Below, one piece after another: positions 32,442-43,271 of a stretch of 64,000 nt of DNA (the first letter of the stretch is position 1; each line of letters starts with the position of its first letter). Under the pieces are notes generated by a model. It had not been told where the DNA came from, ran no database searches, and saw nothing but the letters and a program-made list of their open reading frames with translations. This DNA comes from Oncomelania hupensis (taxonomy: Eukaryota; Mollusca; Gastropoda; Littorinimorpha; Pomatiopsidae). A program made the position numbers and the translations under genes. The stretch spans positions 32,413,951 through 32,477,950 of the forward strand of contig CM072522.1 in assembly GCA_036898135.1 (NCBI GenBank), given 5' to 3'.

Positions 32442-33233
32442 CTACACACATGATTCTTCTCTCTGGTAACTTGCGTGTATTAACTTGTGTTTCTTCAAAT
32501 TGCCATTCTGAGTGAAAGCTTTACAACAAATATCACACACAAAGTTTTTCTCTCCTGTATGAAGCAACTTGTGTTTTTTCAAATTGCTAGCCAAAGTGAA
32601 AGCTTTATTACAAACATTACACACATGGTTTCTCTCTCCTGTATGTGTAAGTTTATGTTGTTTCAAACTTCCCACCTGAGTGAAAGCTTTATTACAAATA
32701 TCGCACACATGGTTTTTCTCGCCTGAATGTGTAAACTTATGCACCTTCAAATCACTGGCCCGAGGGAAATCTTTATTACAAACATCGCACACATGATTTT
32801 TCTCTCTTGTATGTGTAACTAGTTTATGAATCTTCAGATGGTCAGCCAAAGTGAAAGATTTATTACAAACATCACACGCATGGTTTTTCTCTCCTGTATG
32901 TGAAAGCTTATGTCTCTTCAAACTGCCAGCATGGGTGAAAGCTTTATTACACACATCGCACACATGATTTTTCTCTCCTGTATGTACAAGCTCATGACTT
33001 TTCAAGCTGGAAGCTGTAGTAAATGATTTCTGACAAAGGTCACACACATGCCTATTTTGTTTTTCAGTCTTCTGTTGCTGTTCTCTCTTAGTTCCTCTCT
33101 GTTGGTCTCTGACACAGACCTCACTGTGACAAGTGTCTGATGCAGAAGAGAACCTGAAACCTGATGACTGGGGTGCTGTGGCATTGACAACAAGCAATGA
33201 AATCTCTGGATGTGTAGCACATGCAGTTGGAAT
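32442..33233 (-). CDS. gene A exon 5, seven C2H2 fingers
   Basis: The acceptor is TTTTGCAG|ATTCCAACT, phase 0. Fingers run from VCDLCQKSFTTASSLKSH to VCDICCKAFTQNGNLKKH. Finger 3 has four residues between its histidines (HKLVTH); the rest have three. Helix residues -1, 2, 3, 6 read TSSS, HGSR, LDHI, RSDV, QGSQ, LSNK, QGNK. The stop is TAG at 32444-32442. Confidence 0.93.
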   Translation of the reverse strand: MPTACATHPEISLLVVNATAPQSSGFRFSSASDTCHSEVCVRDQQRGTKREQQQKTEKQNRHVCDLCQKSFTTASSLKSHELVHTGEKNHVCDVCNKAFTHAGSLKRHKLSHTGEKNHACDVCNKSFTLADHLKIHKLVTHTREKNHVCDVCNKDFPRASDLKVHKFTHSGEKNHVCDICNKAFTQVGSLKQHKLTHTGERNHVCNVCNKAFTLASNLKKHKLLHTGEKNFVCDICCKAFTQNGNLKKHKLIHASYQREESCV

Positions 33234-36200
33234 CTGCAAAACAAGATTTTAAAAAAGAATTGCCGTGATTAGTTCTTACTTCATCTCTAATCATTTGAAA
33301 CCGAAGTCAAACTGCAGTCAGAAGCGTTCTGAACATTTCCTGAATCAATAAACATAATCCAAATTTATTTTACACTTGTAGCACAGTAAAACATGCCACT
33401 GCACTATGATCTAACATAATGTGCAAAATAAGTAGCATATTATCATCATCGTAAGCATCATTATCACCATCAACATTATTATTATTATTATTATTATTAT
33501 TTATCAGCAAGAATGTGATGAGTTTCTTAATAATGTTTAATATAAGCCTACTTTAACTCTTGGTGACCTATAAGGTTTTCTGTACATTTGCGCCTATATC
33601 CTGTAAGGATTTCAAGTTTATTGCTATAAATTGGGTTATGAATTTGAAAAAAATGCAAAAAAAATTATTTATTGTCACACTGACTTCATATTTTAGGATA
33701 TGTTTACAAAATGGTTATTCTATGTACCCAAAGAACCATTTTTACTTTAGTACTATTTTTACCTGTTGGAAACTTGTAATTAATTCATAATTACAGGTAT
33801 TTTATGGACTATGTTAATAAAACCACAACAAGACAGTGTGGATTGCATGTGAATGTGTGCACAGACAGTCAACACAGACAAGAAAACTCACTCTAATTGT
33901 CTACACCAAGTCCTTGTGCTCTTTCAGCAATAAGCTCATCAATAAGGTTACCAAACTCACTATTACTGTCGGAGCTATCCCCTGCCATCATGGCCAAAAA
34001 TTTCGCAAACTCAAACCTCAAACAAAATTGTTAAAAAAAAGTACACAAAACCACGTCAAACTTGCGAAAACGATAGCGGAAAACACACAGGAACCTTTCC
34101 GGTAGTTGACTAAACCTTCTCTCACGCACTGGAGAGTTCCTATTTCCTATGATTTCATGACTAAAAGGTGCACTAACGAGGCGCGCATTACCGCGCTTCA
34201 GGATTACGGGCGAGGCGCGCATTACCACGCTATAGGACACTAAGAGTTAATCCTGAAAGAGGATATATCACTTTACAACAATTGCCAGGAAATTTAGAAT
34301 TCATGTGTAAATATGTTGAAAAAGGGACATCAATCTCGATTATTACCTCAGATTCCACTTGAAGCATTTTAAAGTATCCATCTTTTTTCACCCACACCAT
34401 TTTAGTTTCCAATGAGTCAGTGCTTCCTGTAACAAAGAAATCAGCCAATGTAAGACGTAACAGGGACCATTGGGTGAGAGCAGTATCACAGTTGCTTAGG
34501 GCTCTGGTTCTCTATGCCGAAGGCCCCAGGTTCAAACCAGGCAGGGGATGAACTTTCGTGACTTAAGAGTTACATACAAGGCTTTTCAGATCTCCAAGGG
34601 TTTTCTCTGGGTACTTAGGTTTCCTCCATCACTTCACTAATGGTATTATTAAAAGCAGTCAATCTATAAAAATAATCCCCAAAATAAAATGTGATTTCCT
34701 TTATGTCTTCCAATACCCACTTTCCTTTAAACCACAACTTTGAGAGATGAATTAGTGTTTGTTGTGTATGTAAGAGTGTGTGGTGTAGCTCAAGAGCATG
34801 TATGCTGGTTACAGATCTCCACACTTTGATTTGAGTCTGATTTAGGAATAAGGCACAATAATAATAAAATGTAATAAAAATAATTATATGATTAATACCC
34901 TGTTTATATTTTTTATCATAAAATTAAAGAGCTGTTTTCATAACTTGATTAAGAATTACTATGGGGTTCACACCAGAAAAAAATTCCCAGCCATTAAGAC
35001 ATGTTCATGCCACATGTTCATGAACAAATGTTCATTGGCACGCAACTTAGCTCAGAGACTATTATTAATATTATTATTTAATCGTTCTTCAATAGTGCTT
35101 TTCCAGCTCAAGAGCTGCTCAAGGCGCTGGCCGATACAGGATCTCACTCAAGCCGCACGAGGCGCCAACTTTCAGCCTTTGGGCGCATTGTAATAACGCT
35201 CCAGACAACTCAGCACAATCAGGGGCAGCCAGGGATGGGGGGAGAAGGACCTATGTGCATGATGGGTGTGTTCTTGTCACCGGCACTCACCCCTCTAGGA
35301 CATGAGCGTCAGGATCTTTAAAGTCCGTTATGATGGAATGTATGCGACACAGACTAGACCTCGGTTTATACTCTCATCCGGTAAAACTATAAAGCTGCTC
35401 AGCTACAATCACAATATATATTTAACAACATGACAATTATTACTATAAATTTCAAACACTAATATACTTACTGTATCCTTCTGTGTCACTGTCAGGCTCT
35501 GTCTTCACTTTAGACAACTCTGGGTCATGTGGCTCCATCATGTCATTGTCAAGTGCTGTTTTGCTTTCTGATTCTTCCTTCACCTGTAAATTGCTGCCAG
35601 TCACATCTGCAGTGTTCCCAACTATCTCCTCACTGCCGGGGTGATAAACGTACTGTCTTTCTCTTCCTGCAATTGTTAAATAAAACAACAGCTTTCATGT
35701 GAATATTTGTGGCAGCAATTAAAGTAAAGAACTGAAGAACCACCATGTTAGAAACTACATCTTTTCCTCTCACCTCAAAAATAACAGGAGACACAGTCAA
35801 TGAACATCCATTGTGACAAAACACAGGCAGGGCATACTTGCCGACAAAGTAGGCATGACAAACAACAGAACATAATATTTATAATATATATCTTGATACG
35901 GCAACATGCATAGGGACATACATAAAGCATACAGGCGCAGCGAAGGTGAGCATACAGGTTTACACAAGTCACTGAGATACAGTCACAGGGGGTGAGGGGT
36001 GAGAGGGTATGGAGAGAGGGGAGGAGGGGGGGGAAGAATGTTTATGTGTATACAAGTGGGAAAATATGAGATTTTAGGCCTGTGCGCAAAGAGTCAGGGG
36101 AGGGAGAGTGACGAAGACAGAAAAAAAAACAAGGCCACGTAAAATACAGACCTAATCAAAGCAAGAAAATTCAAGACAATTATTAGTAAAATGTAGCGTT

Positions 36201-37805
36201 AGGAACAGCCAGTCTGTGTGGAGATATTTATGAGCTTCACAATCTCCATTTCCCTATATCAGACATGAGACCAAGGAAAAGTGAAAAAAGCTGAAAATGA
36301 TATGCAGGGGTCCGGAGGCCCCCGGTGGGGTTCAGGGGCAATGCCCTTGATGGGGGTCAGGGGGTGAAGCCCCCTGAAGCAGAAGAATTTTTAACAAAAA
36401 CAAGCAATAAAACTCAAAAATATGGCATCTCAGGAGATTAAATAAATGAGAAGAGTCACTGGCTGCCTTTATTTCTAGATCGACTTGTGCTTCCAGCCAT
36501 CTAAAATTCTACTTGTTTTTCACTGGGAGGTTGATTTCACTAATTCGGGTCTGATCGCCTGGTTTCAACCATGCAAACATTTTGCAACACTGTTCAAAGG
36601 AAAGTTAAAGATGGCGCCCGGCTGAACAGTGATAGGCTAAAGCCAGAGGAAGCAAGGGTAGACTGAAGCTAGCCTACCAGTTTCCGCTTCTTCATTGTGG
36701 CCATACGTAGGCCTCACAACAAACACGAAAATTGAACTGAATAGGGATGAACCATTTGGCGATTTTTCCGACTTCGTATAAAGTGACGACAGCCTAGCCG
36801 GTCCGCGATCTCGAAATCAAAACCTCATCCTCTCCCTCCCCCCCCCCCCTTCATTTTCTTAACGGATTTGCACTGATCTCAAAAATGGTCTCTGGGACAT
36901 TCAAATCAGCGGAAATCAGCGTAACAGCGGAAAAGTCTCATGTCTGCTATATGCTTGCAAAACATGGACCCTCACAGCAGATCTACAACGAAGAATACAA
37001 AGCACGGAGATGAGGTGCTACAGAAGACTTCTGGGCATTTTCTATACCCAGCACATCACCAACAACGAAGTCCAACAGACCATCACACAAGCCATTGGAC
37101 AACACGATGACATGCTCACAGTAGTGAAGAAACGGAAACTCTGATGGCATGGCCACGTCACCAGAGCATCAGGCATTGCAAAAACCATCCTGCAAGGCAT
37201 GGTGCAAGGAGGCAAAAGAAGAGGGAGACCGAAAAAGAGGTGGGAAGACAACATTCGAAAATGGACTAGCTTGACACTGAGTAAAGCCAGTAGGGTTGCT
37301 AAGGAAAGAGAAAGATGGAGTACGCTGGTTAAACAATCATCTTTGGTGGCCCAACAACCTTCGAGTTACGAGAAACACTAATATACTTACTGTATCCCTC
37401 TGTGTCACTTTCAGGCTCTGTCTTCACTTTAGACAACTCTGGGTCATGTGGCTCCATTAGGTCACTGTCAAGAGCTGTTTCGCTTTCTGATTCTTCCTTC
37501 ATCTGTAATTTACTGCCAGTCATATCTGCTGCGCTCCCGACAATCTGTTCACTGCTGGTGTGATAAACATGCTGGCTTTCTCTTCCTGCAATTGCTAAAC
37601 AAACCAACAGCTTTCAGGTTAATATTTCTGGCAGCCATTAAAATAAAGAACTCAAGCACCATTATGCTAAAAACTACATGTTTTCCTCTCACCTCAAAAA
37701 TTGCAGGTGACACAGTCAATGAACCTCCATTGTGTAAGTAAAGGTGCTGTAAGCTCTAGTCAAGTTGGTACTTATCAAATGCTAATAAAACCAATCATGC
37801 AGATA

Positions 37806-37836
<31 letters not shown>

Positions 37837-37840
37837 ACTG

Positions 37841-37882
<42 letters not shown>

Positions 37883-39987
37883 ATCGATACTATCTACGCA
37901 CTTTCCCACAAATAACTCAGGCTCAAACCACGGTGATCTGTATCAACATATACACTCACATGTTTCACCCACTCTCATACACACAACAAACACACATCTA
38001 TTAGTCAAACATGTGGTGTAAAGGTAAGGAGATCACTATTAAAAGCCGGAAAGGAAATTTGTGTTTTCCTACTCCTTCGGATGAGAGTATAAACCGAGGT
38101 CTAGTCTGTGTCGCATACATTTCATCATAACGGACTAAGCCAGTCGGTATGAAGATATTTATAAGCTTCACAATCTCCATCTTCCTATATATGCTTGCAA
38201 AACATGGACCCTTATTGCAGATCTACAATGAAGAATACAAATCACGGAGATAAGCTGCTTTAGAAGACTTCTGAGCATTCCCAATACGCAGCACATCACC
38301 AACAACGAAGTCCGACAGACCATTAATAATAATAATAATAATAATAACGGATTTTTATCTAGCGGGTACTCCAGCCTATGACCAGACTCACCACGCTTTA
38401 CATAGTCGTTACATATAAATACATGCACTCGATGAAACATCACTTTTGCTACAATACACCAAAAGACGGGACAGTAAAGGTACAGACTATTTACAACTAT
38501 GTACATAAATTACAAAAAAGACAAAAATATTACACAAGCCATTGGACAACATGATGACATGCTCACAGTGGTGAAGAAATGGAAACTCAGAGGGTATGGC
38601 CACGTCACCAGAGCATCAGGGATTGCAAAAGACCATCCTGCAAGGCACGGTGAAAGGAGGCAGAAGAAGATGGAGACCGAAAAAAGGTGGGAGGACAACA
38701 TTTGAGAATGGACTGGCTTGACACTGAGCAATGCTAGGAGGGTTAGTGGGGACAGAGTAAGATGGAGTACACGGGTTAAACGATCAACTGCGGTGCCCCA
38801 ACGATTTTCTAGTTCTAGGTACGGGATAGGATAGGATTTAATTCATTCATTCTTCCGCAGACTCACGCAGACTCTGTATTCCTAGAATCCTCACAAAAAT
38901 ATATAAATTTAGATCATTCGTTTATTCGGCCCAAAAACAGTGAAACGCTATACCTGCACATAATGTTTATAGCAGGGATTGTCTTATGACATTGTTGTTT
39001 GTAATTATGTTTACATTTGGTAGAATGTATTTAGTGTTTGATTGTCTATGCTATTTTATACTTTGTGCACATCAGTATGTTTAATGTAGTGGGTGGGATG
39101 TTGTCAGTTTGGTCGTGTTTAGCTTTGGCGATTGTCATTGCAATGTTAGTACATATTGTTATTTTAGTATTTTAATGAAATGTTTAAAACAATTTTACTA
39201 TGCAGATCGGCGTGCCTTATCACAGATCAGGAAACTGTGCTATATAAATCAACTTTATTATTATTATTAAAAACAAGCAGTCAAACTCATATGCAGCGTG
39301 GCCTTGTCGACGTTTCCCAACTGGGACTTATGCGTGGAGCCCACTGGAGCACTAGGGGTCACAACATGAAACTCCTTGTCACCCATACTAGAACAGATGT
39401 GTACAAGCACTCCTTCTTCCCGTCAACTACCAGGTTATGGAACTCAATGAGCGCTGAATCAGCATCAGCCTCGTCTGTCGCATCTTTTAGAGCATCGCTG
39501 ACAGACTGGAGCATAAACATATCCTAATGTAATGAATACCTCCTACGTGCACATATACATGTCTTAAACACAATTTGACCACAGTCAGACTACCTCACCC
39601 TCAAATAGTTACTTTTGCCTGATTTTAAATCTGTGAACACCCTTCTCTGAGCACGCCAAAGATGTGGAGTCATTTCCTCGAAAACGGGGTATCCACAGTA
39701 TTACGAAGAAGAAGCAGCAAATATATAGGATGAAATAAAACAAGAAAATTTCTGGCTGACCAATGTACAAATTTTATTTTCTTCACATGCTAGGAAATTG
39801 TTAATTTAAAATCCATGTAATGTACTTTAGTTGTTTAAGTTGCTCTGTTCAATAAATTCCTCATGTACAGTGTGAACTCACCTTGTGCATGCCACGCTTG
39901 CAATGCCATCCAATCTCCCACTGGTTCTTCAGCAATGTCAATCTCCAACTTCACCTCAGACAGCACTGGATTATTTTCGTCCTCCAT
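32442..39987 (-). CDS. gene A: C2H2 zinc-finger protein, five exons (455 aa predicted)
   Basis: Predicted exons: 39987-39882, 37585-37391, 35666-35472, 34426-34347, 33233-32442. All junctions are GT-AG and phases agree (1, 1, 1, 0). Exon 1 encodes an acidic start, MEDENNPVLSEVKLEID. Exons 2 and 3 are 195-bp tandem duplicates, each with a GREx-Q-x-VYH start and an EPHDPELSKVKTEP-E/D-SD segment. Exon 4 is the shared 80-bp exon. Exon 5 encodes a ~60-residue spacer and seven C2H2 fingers with TGEKNH-type linkers, so the product is probably a nuclear sequence-specific DNA-binding factor. VKLE and VKTE sites suggest SUMO modification (inference). Introns contain LINEs, SINEs and piggyBac-like elements. 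Gene B at 54211-62577 has the same five exons. Confidence 0.82.
33553..34250 (-). mobile_element. piggyBac-like element 2 (690 bp between TTAA sites)
   Basis: The left end is CTCTTGGTGACCTATAAGG and the inverted right end CTCTTAGTGTCCTATAGCG, both inside TTAA. Copy B at 55337-55340 keeps one TTAA with matching flanks (AAGCCTACTTTAATCCTGAA), an exact empty site. It lies in intron 4 of gene A. A 32-codon ORF at 33991-33893 (minus) opens MMAGDSSDSNSEFGNLIDEL and matches the N-terminus of the element 1 ORF. Confidence 0.88.
34347..34426 (-). CDS. gene A exon 4 (80 bp)
   Basis: The acceptor is TTACAG|GAAGC and the donor GAG|GTAATA. It encodes STDSLETKMVWVKKDGYFKM and LQVESE, entering in phase 1 and leaving in phase 0. 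It is conserved in genes B and C. Confidence 0.82.
34451..34880 (+). mobile_element. decayed tRNA-derived SINE
   Basis: It shares with the SINE at 21721 the GAACTTTCGTGACTTAAGAG-type region after the B-box area (GGTTCAAACCA), the GGGTACTTAGGTTTCC block and an (AAT)-rich tail. The copy B counterpart is at 55562-56090. Confidence 0.7.
35045..35395. repeat. dispersed repeat R (unclassified)
   Basis: This block (CTCAAGAGCTGCTCAAGGCG...AGACCTCGGTTTATACTCTC) also occurs in copy B at 56277-56600. Its right end recurs inverted at ~38083-38142, which is absent from the matching place in copy B, so the block is mobile or was moved. Confidence 0.55.
35472..35666 (-). CDS. gene A exon 3 (195 bp, VKTEPDSD exon)
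   Basis: It is a symmetric phase 1-1 exon encoding GRERQYVYHPGSEEIVGNTA, a LQVKEESESK segment and EPHDPELSKVKTEPDSDTEG. It is 195 bp like exon 2 and arose by tandem exon duplication. The acceptor is TTGCAG|GAAGA and the donor TACA|GTAAGT. Confidence 0.82.
36240..37378 (+). pseudogene. RTE-like LINE 3' fragment, split by the MITE
   Basis: The CAATCTCCATTTCCC start resumes after the MITE at CTATATGCTTGCAAAACATG and runs through the ITQAIGQHDDMLTVVKKRK-type region with stops (for example TGA for the Trp of WYGH). The counterpart is 58040-58485. Confidence 0.82.
36254..36952. mobile_element. MITE with 6-bp target duplication (CTATAT)
   Basis: The element spans 36260-36946 (687 bp). Both ends read inward as CAGACATGAGAC, a perfect 12-bp TIR. 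CTATAT is duplicated on each side, and copy B (58052-58057) has one CTATAT and no insert. The interior includes a GC-rich block at ~36305-36380 (GGGGTCCGGAGGCCCCCGG and GGGGGTGAAGCCCCC). No transposase is seen. Confidence 0.85.
37391..37585 (-). CDS. gene A exon 2 (195 bp, VKTEPESD exon)
   Basis: It is a symmetric phase 1-1 exon encoding GRESQHVYHTSSEQIVGSAA, a LQMKEESESETALDSD segment and EPHDPELSKVKTEPESDTEG. The acceptor is TTGCAG|GAAGA and the donor TACA|GTAAGT. It lies directly after the LINE fragment ending at 37378. Confidence 0.82.
37806..37882. repeat. (CTA)n / (CTG)n microsatellite
   Basis: Triplet repeats of about 77 bp. The copy B counterpart at ~60357-60404 has a different composition (CTA then ATA). 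Confidence 0.92.
38175..38838 (+). pseudogene. RTE-like LINE 3' fragment interrupted by an insertion
   Basis: It is the same family as above, ending GGGATAGGATAGG. A ~206-bp insert at ~38324-38528, beginning (ATA)n and resembling the reversed 3' end of a SINE or L2-type element, splits the ACCATTACACAAGCC site that is uninterrupted in copy B at 61121-61136. Confidence 0.82.
38860..39740 (+). pseudogene. two CR1/L2-like LINE 3' fragments
   Basis: 38860-39269 is a LINE 3' end finishing GTGCTATATAAATCAACTTT plus (ATT)n, the tail type of L2-like elements. 39270-39540 encodes a LINE C-terminus with RTDVYKHSFFPSTTRLWNSM and SVASFRASLTDW, followed by untranslated sequence to a GAAGAAGAAG tail. Counterparts are at 61440-62300; the first also matches 58500-58950. 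Confidence 0.65.
39882..39987 (-). CDS. gene A exon 1
   Basis: ATG at 39987 opens MEDENNPVLSEVKLEIDIAE and continues EPVGDWMALQAWHAQ. The donor is CAAG|GTGAGT, phase 1. VKLE fits the SUMO consensus. The exon is conserved in copy B at 62577-62472. Confidence 0.78.
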
Positions 39988-40172
39988 CACAAAGCAATGT
40001 CATCAACAGTCATGAATATCGTGTATACATTAAATGATTCATTCAATCAGAGAGCTAGAATAAAGATAGAGCCTGCTTTGCGTGTAGCCCTACGCTTCTC
40101 TGCTTAAAACGTCGTGTTTGAGCCTTAGTGCAAGGTCGGTGGAAATCAACACTTCCGGTTTAGTCTGCAACA

Positions 40173-40220
40173 ATGGATGTGTCAGCAAACTTCATGGGTA
40201 ACTTCGACGAAATCGTTGAG
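40173..40220 (+). CDS. possible first coding exon of a divergent gene
   Basis: ATG at 40173 in good context (CAACAATGG) encodes MDVSANFMGNFDEIVE, followed by GAG|GTTAGA, a possible donor. It is preserved in copy B (62766-62813) with one synonymous change. It lies 185 bp from the gene A start, on the opposite strand, suggesting a shared promoter. No further exons were identified. Confidence 0.35.
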
Positions 40221-40927
40221 GTTAGAAATATATTCCGTTCTTTTATTTAATATTTTCGTTTTTTTCCCCAAGTAGATAGATACATTTATGTTGTCTTATA
40301 ATTAACCAGTTATTTAACAATGAAAATTCATGACGAAGAATGTAAAAGCGTAAGCCACTTGTAGGCCTACGTTTGTACTCTAGCAGCCTACATTACTACA
40401 CTACTACTCAGTGAGTCAGCACTAGTAAATTTTTATTAAAAAGAACAAACAAAGATACATTAATTGGAAAATCCATTTAATAAGAGTTGCTGCTAATTTT
40501 AATGTGCTACTTTCTACAATTATGTTAAATGTTTAGATTAGAATGCTTGATAAATGAGTGTTTGAGTAGGCTTTGCAAGTAAAGAAGATTTTTTTTTGCT
40601 TTTTTTTGTCGCCATGCCTAATCAGAATAACTGTACAGTACAGCTATGCTTGGTTGATAAATAATCTTAGCTTATGTTAAATAATAATTTAAATGCTTTC
40701 AAAGGTCTCCTTAAGTAATGAACATTAAAAGTAATTATTTATACTCTTATGATGACCCAGTAGCTAGGCAACATTGGATGTTGTACCAGACCTATTGTAT
40801 TATAAATAAATAAATAAACAATACAAACAAATATCTTATGGTTCTATGCCTAAACATTAAATAATAGAAATTGATCATACTCCTTATATAATTAAACATG
40901 GTAATAATAGCACTGAAAACATCATAG

Positions 40928-42364
40928 TTAAAAACAGTTATATACTGGAGGTTTTCTGCATGGAACTGACAGTGTCTCACAAGATTTTCTTGGCATATAC
41001 TCAGTAGGAATACTATCCGTTTTTAAGGTTAGTCCTTCTTGACCCCCTATCAAAATAGAAAACATTTGTTTAATACAATGCAAACCAATTCTTTAGTAAA
41101 ATTTGCAGACAAAAAGTACTATTGTACTAACAAGTAACATACTTAGGCATTTGCAACAAGAAAATGATTTTCAGTTATGACCTAATTAAAGATCGTAATA
41201 CCTCCCTCTCTCCAAAACATGTCATAAAACAAACTGCAAGATACAGGATAATATCATGTAAATTAATAGTGTATGGTTTCTAAATCGTTTTTAAATTAAA
41301 TAATATTTACAGCTAAAAATTTTTAATGTTTGATTAATAATATCCATCTCAGTCTTACAAGTGTTTTTATGTTTTTAATCTCAGCGATGTGAGTCAGAGC
41401 CTTACATTTTTAAACATTATAACAAGGCAACGCTAGGTACAGCTGTACAGCTTTGTTATATATTATTACGTGACTGTATTAGCTAATGTAAACAAGCCTG
41501 TAGTTAACTAACAAGTACTTTACCAACTATTTGCTAATCTCAATTTTAAAATGATATGCCGTTAAAATCATTTAATGAGTATGTTGGTTATAAGGTTACC
41601 TGTATTATTATTGTACTTAGTCACGTGCATACATACATATATATACACATGTGCACTTCCCAATGATCAATTAATTCAAGATGAATCTGTGATTGAAAGA
41701 ACTTCCATTTGCTATCAATTAATAATGTTTAGGCCTACATCATGTACATGTACATAAGTTGTTATAAAACATGACAGAACAACAATTCAAAGTCTTTTAG
41801 GCTATGCCCTAATTCAGTGAATGTAAACAAAGGATGATGTGATGTGACTACAGTAATGACAAAAATCCAAACATGGGTCCCACACTTCCAACCTTGCTTT
41901 CTCTCACTCTCTTTCCCTCCCTCTCTTAAACAAAAGACAATTCTGTAGTGTAGATGAGTAACTATCATTACTATAAAATGATAAAACCAGAACTAACATT
42001 GTAACTAGGGATATTATTATTAGCTACATGTACATGGCTACTAATAAAGTTTAGCAATAGATAGCGTACTATTACTATAAATTATTATGTATACTATTGT
42101 CTGGAACATTGCTATAGCATTGTTACCAACTTTAATAAATAATTAACATATATTTTACTTACTGCGTAGAAAACATTCTCCCTTAAAATGCCTAGAACAG
42201 ATTGTCGCATTCTTTACATTGAAACTGCCATCAGTTCTATTTATCGCTCGAATTAGTGCATTCTCCCATTCTGGGTTGTTTGGATGTCGTATGCAAAAAA
42301 ATGATAGACCTTTGCATCGATTTGAATCTACTGTACAGCCAACGACTGCACAGTTTTTCGGCAT
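40928..42364 (-). CDS. gene D: small THAP protein, two exons (106 aa predicted)
   Basis: Exon 1 (42364-42163) opens MPKNCAVVGCTVDSNRCKGL and contains nearly a whole THAP finger: C-x4-C at residues 5-10, a PEWENAL segment with the conserved Trp, and C-x2-H at residues 56-59 (CSRHF). The donor is CGCA|GTAAGT, phase 1. Exon 2 (41046-40928) has the acceptor TTTTGATAG and, in the matching phase, reads RGQEGLTLKTDSIPTEYMPR to a TAA. Little follows the DNA-binding domain, so the product may act as a competitor or adaptor. The usual AVPT motif is not evident. Copy B preserves exon 2 at 63634-63516; exon 1 of that copy lies beyond the window. Confidence 0.68.
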
Positions 42365-42730
42365 TTTGTAAGTACACCACCACTGTCACCGTGTCATGTG
42401 CTGTCAAAACATAAAATCGGATGTTTCCGTTTCCACTGAGCTTTGACGCATGCGCGGTGAGAGGTTTTTGTCCGCTACGCAAAGCAGGCTCTCTCTTTAT
42501 TCCAGCCAAAGACCTTGTATGTGCTGCTTTAGGTAAAATATCAGATAGTTCAGTTAATAACCTTTCTTTCTTTTTATTCAAACTTTCCTTCCTTTTTGTG
42601 GGCAGTTTAACTTTTTTAGCCATTTTGTACTGCTTATTGTACCAAACCTTTCGTTGTTTTCTAAGGCATAGCTTGGTAGGAGACTGACTTGGCTTGCCTA
42701 CCATTCTCTGTTCACTGCCAGCAGAACAAC
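42237..42730 (-). CDS. gene E exon 5 (putative terminal exon)
   Basis: The acceptor is TGTTGCAG|GTTGTTCTG, phase 1. It is rich in Lys and Arg over its first 60 residues, suggesting nuclear localisation or nucleic-acid contact. Overlap with gene D makes the 3' end uncertain. Confidence 0.55.
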
Positions 42731-43240
42731 CTGCAACAGATATGTACACACAAATGTACACCAAGTATACTGATTTTATTTTATTTTAATTCAATTATGT
42801 GAATATTGACTTAAGGTAAGATAATTATTTTCACATAAAAACATCTACATTATGAAGTAGGTGCTCTAAGCTTTAAAAAAAAACATGACTTTAAACAGGT
42901 TTCGCAGCTTTTAATAAAGATGGCAATTTGATAATTAAGCAAAGGATTACTTTAAAAAACTATTTAGTGCTGGAAAATGACACAGTTTAAACGTAGTCTT
43001 ATGAGAGGGAATTAAAGTAGAAGAGGGTCGGATGCTGAGTGGAATAGCAAGAAGGAAGGCATTTGCCGACACTGGAAAGATACATAGGTGCAGGGTTGAT
43101 CAGGCTATCATGAGCATCATGGACTTCAAAGTTCAAATCCAAACCGACTGTACATGTATATCACATGTTAATGGATAATAGAAAATAAAGATGAACAACA
43201 AGATAAAAGATATTTATCCATTAATTTTAACAAAGTCAAT

Positions 43241-43271
<31 letters not shown>

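Larger units (their letters stand above)
30947..41410 (+). repeat. segmental duplication, copy A (left part of a ~22.4-kb unit)
   Basis: It aligns in direct orientation with 53381-64000, starting at TATATATCCTGTAACTCTGA in both. Blocks compared by eye are roughly 96-98% identical. Copy A has private insertions at 31199, 33553, 36260, ~38085 and 38324. The unit length from matching starts is 22,434 bp. Confidence 0.95.

Noticed and set aside
40792..40980. 62-aa minus-strand ORF present in both duplicates
   Set aside because: Its conservation equals that of the surrounding non-coding sequence, and it overlaps the better-supported gene D exon 2 in another frame.
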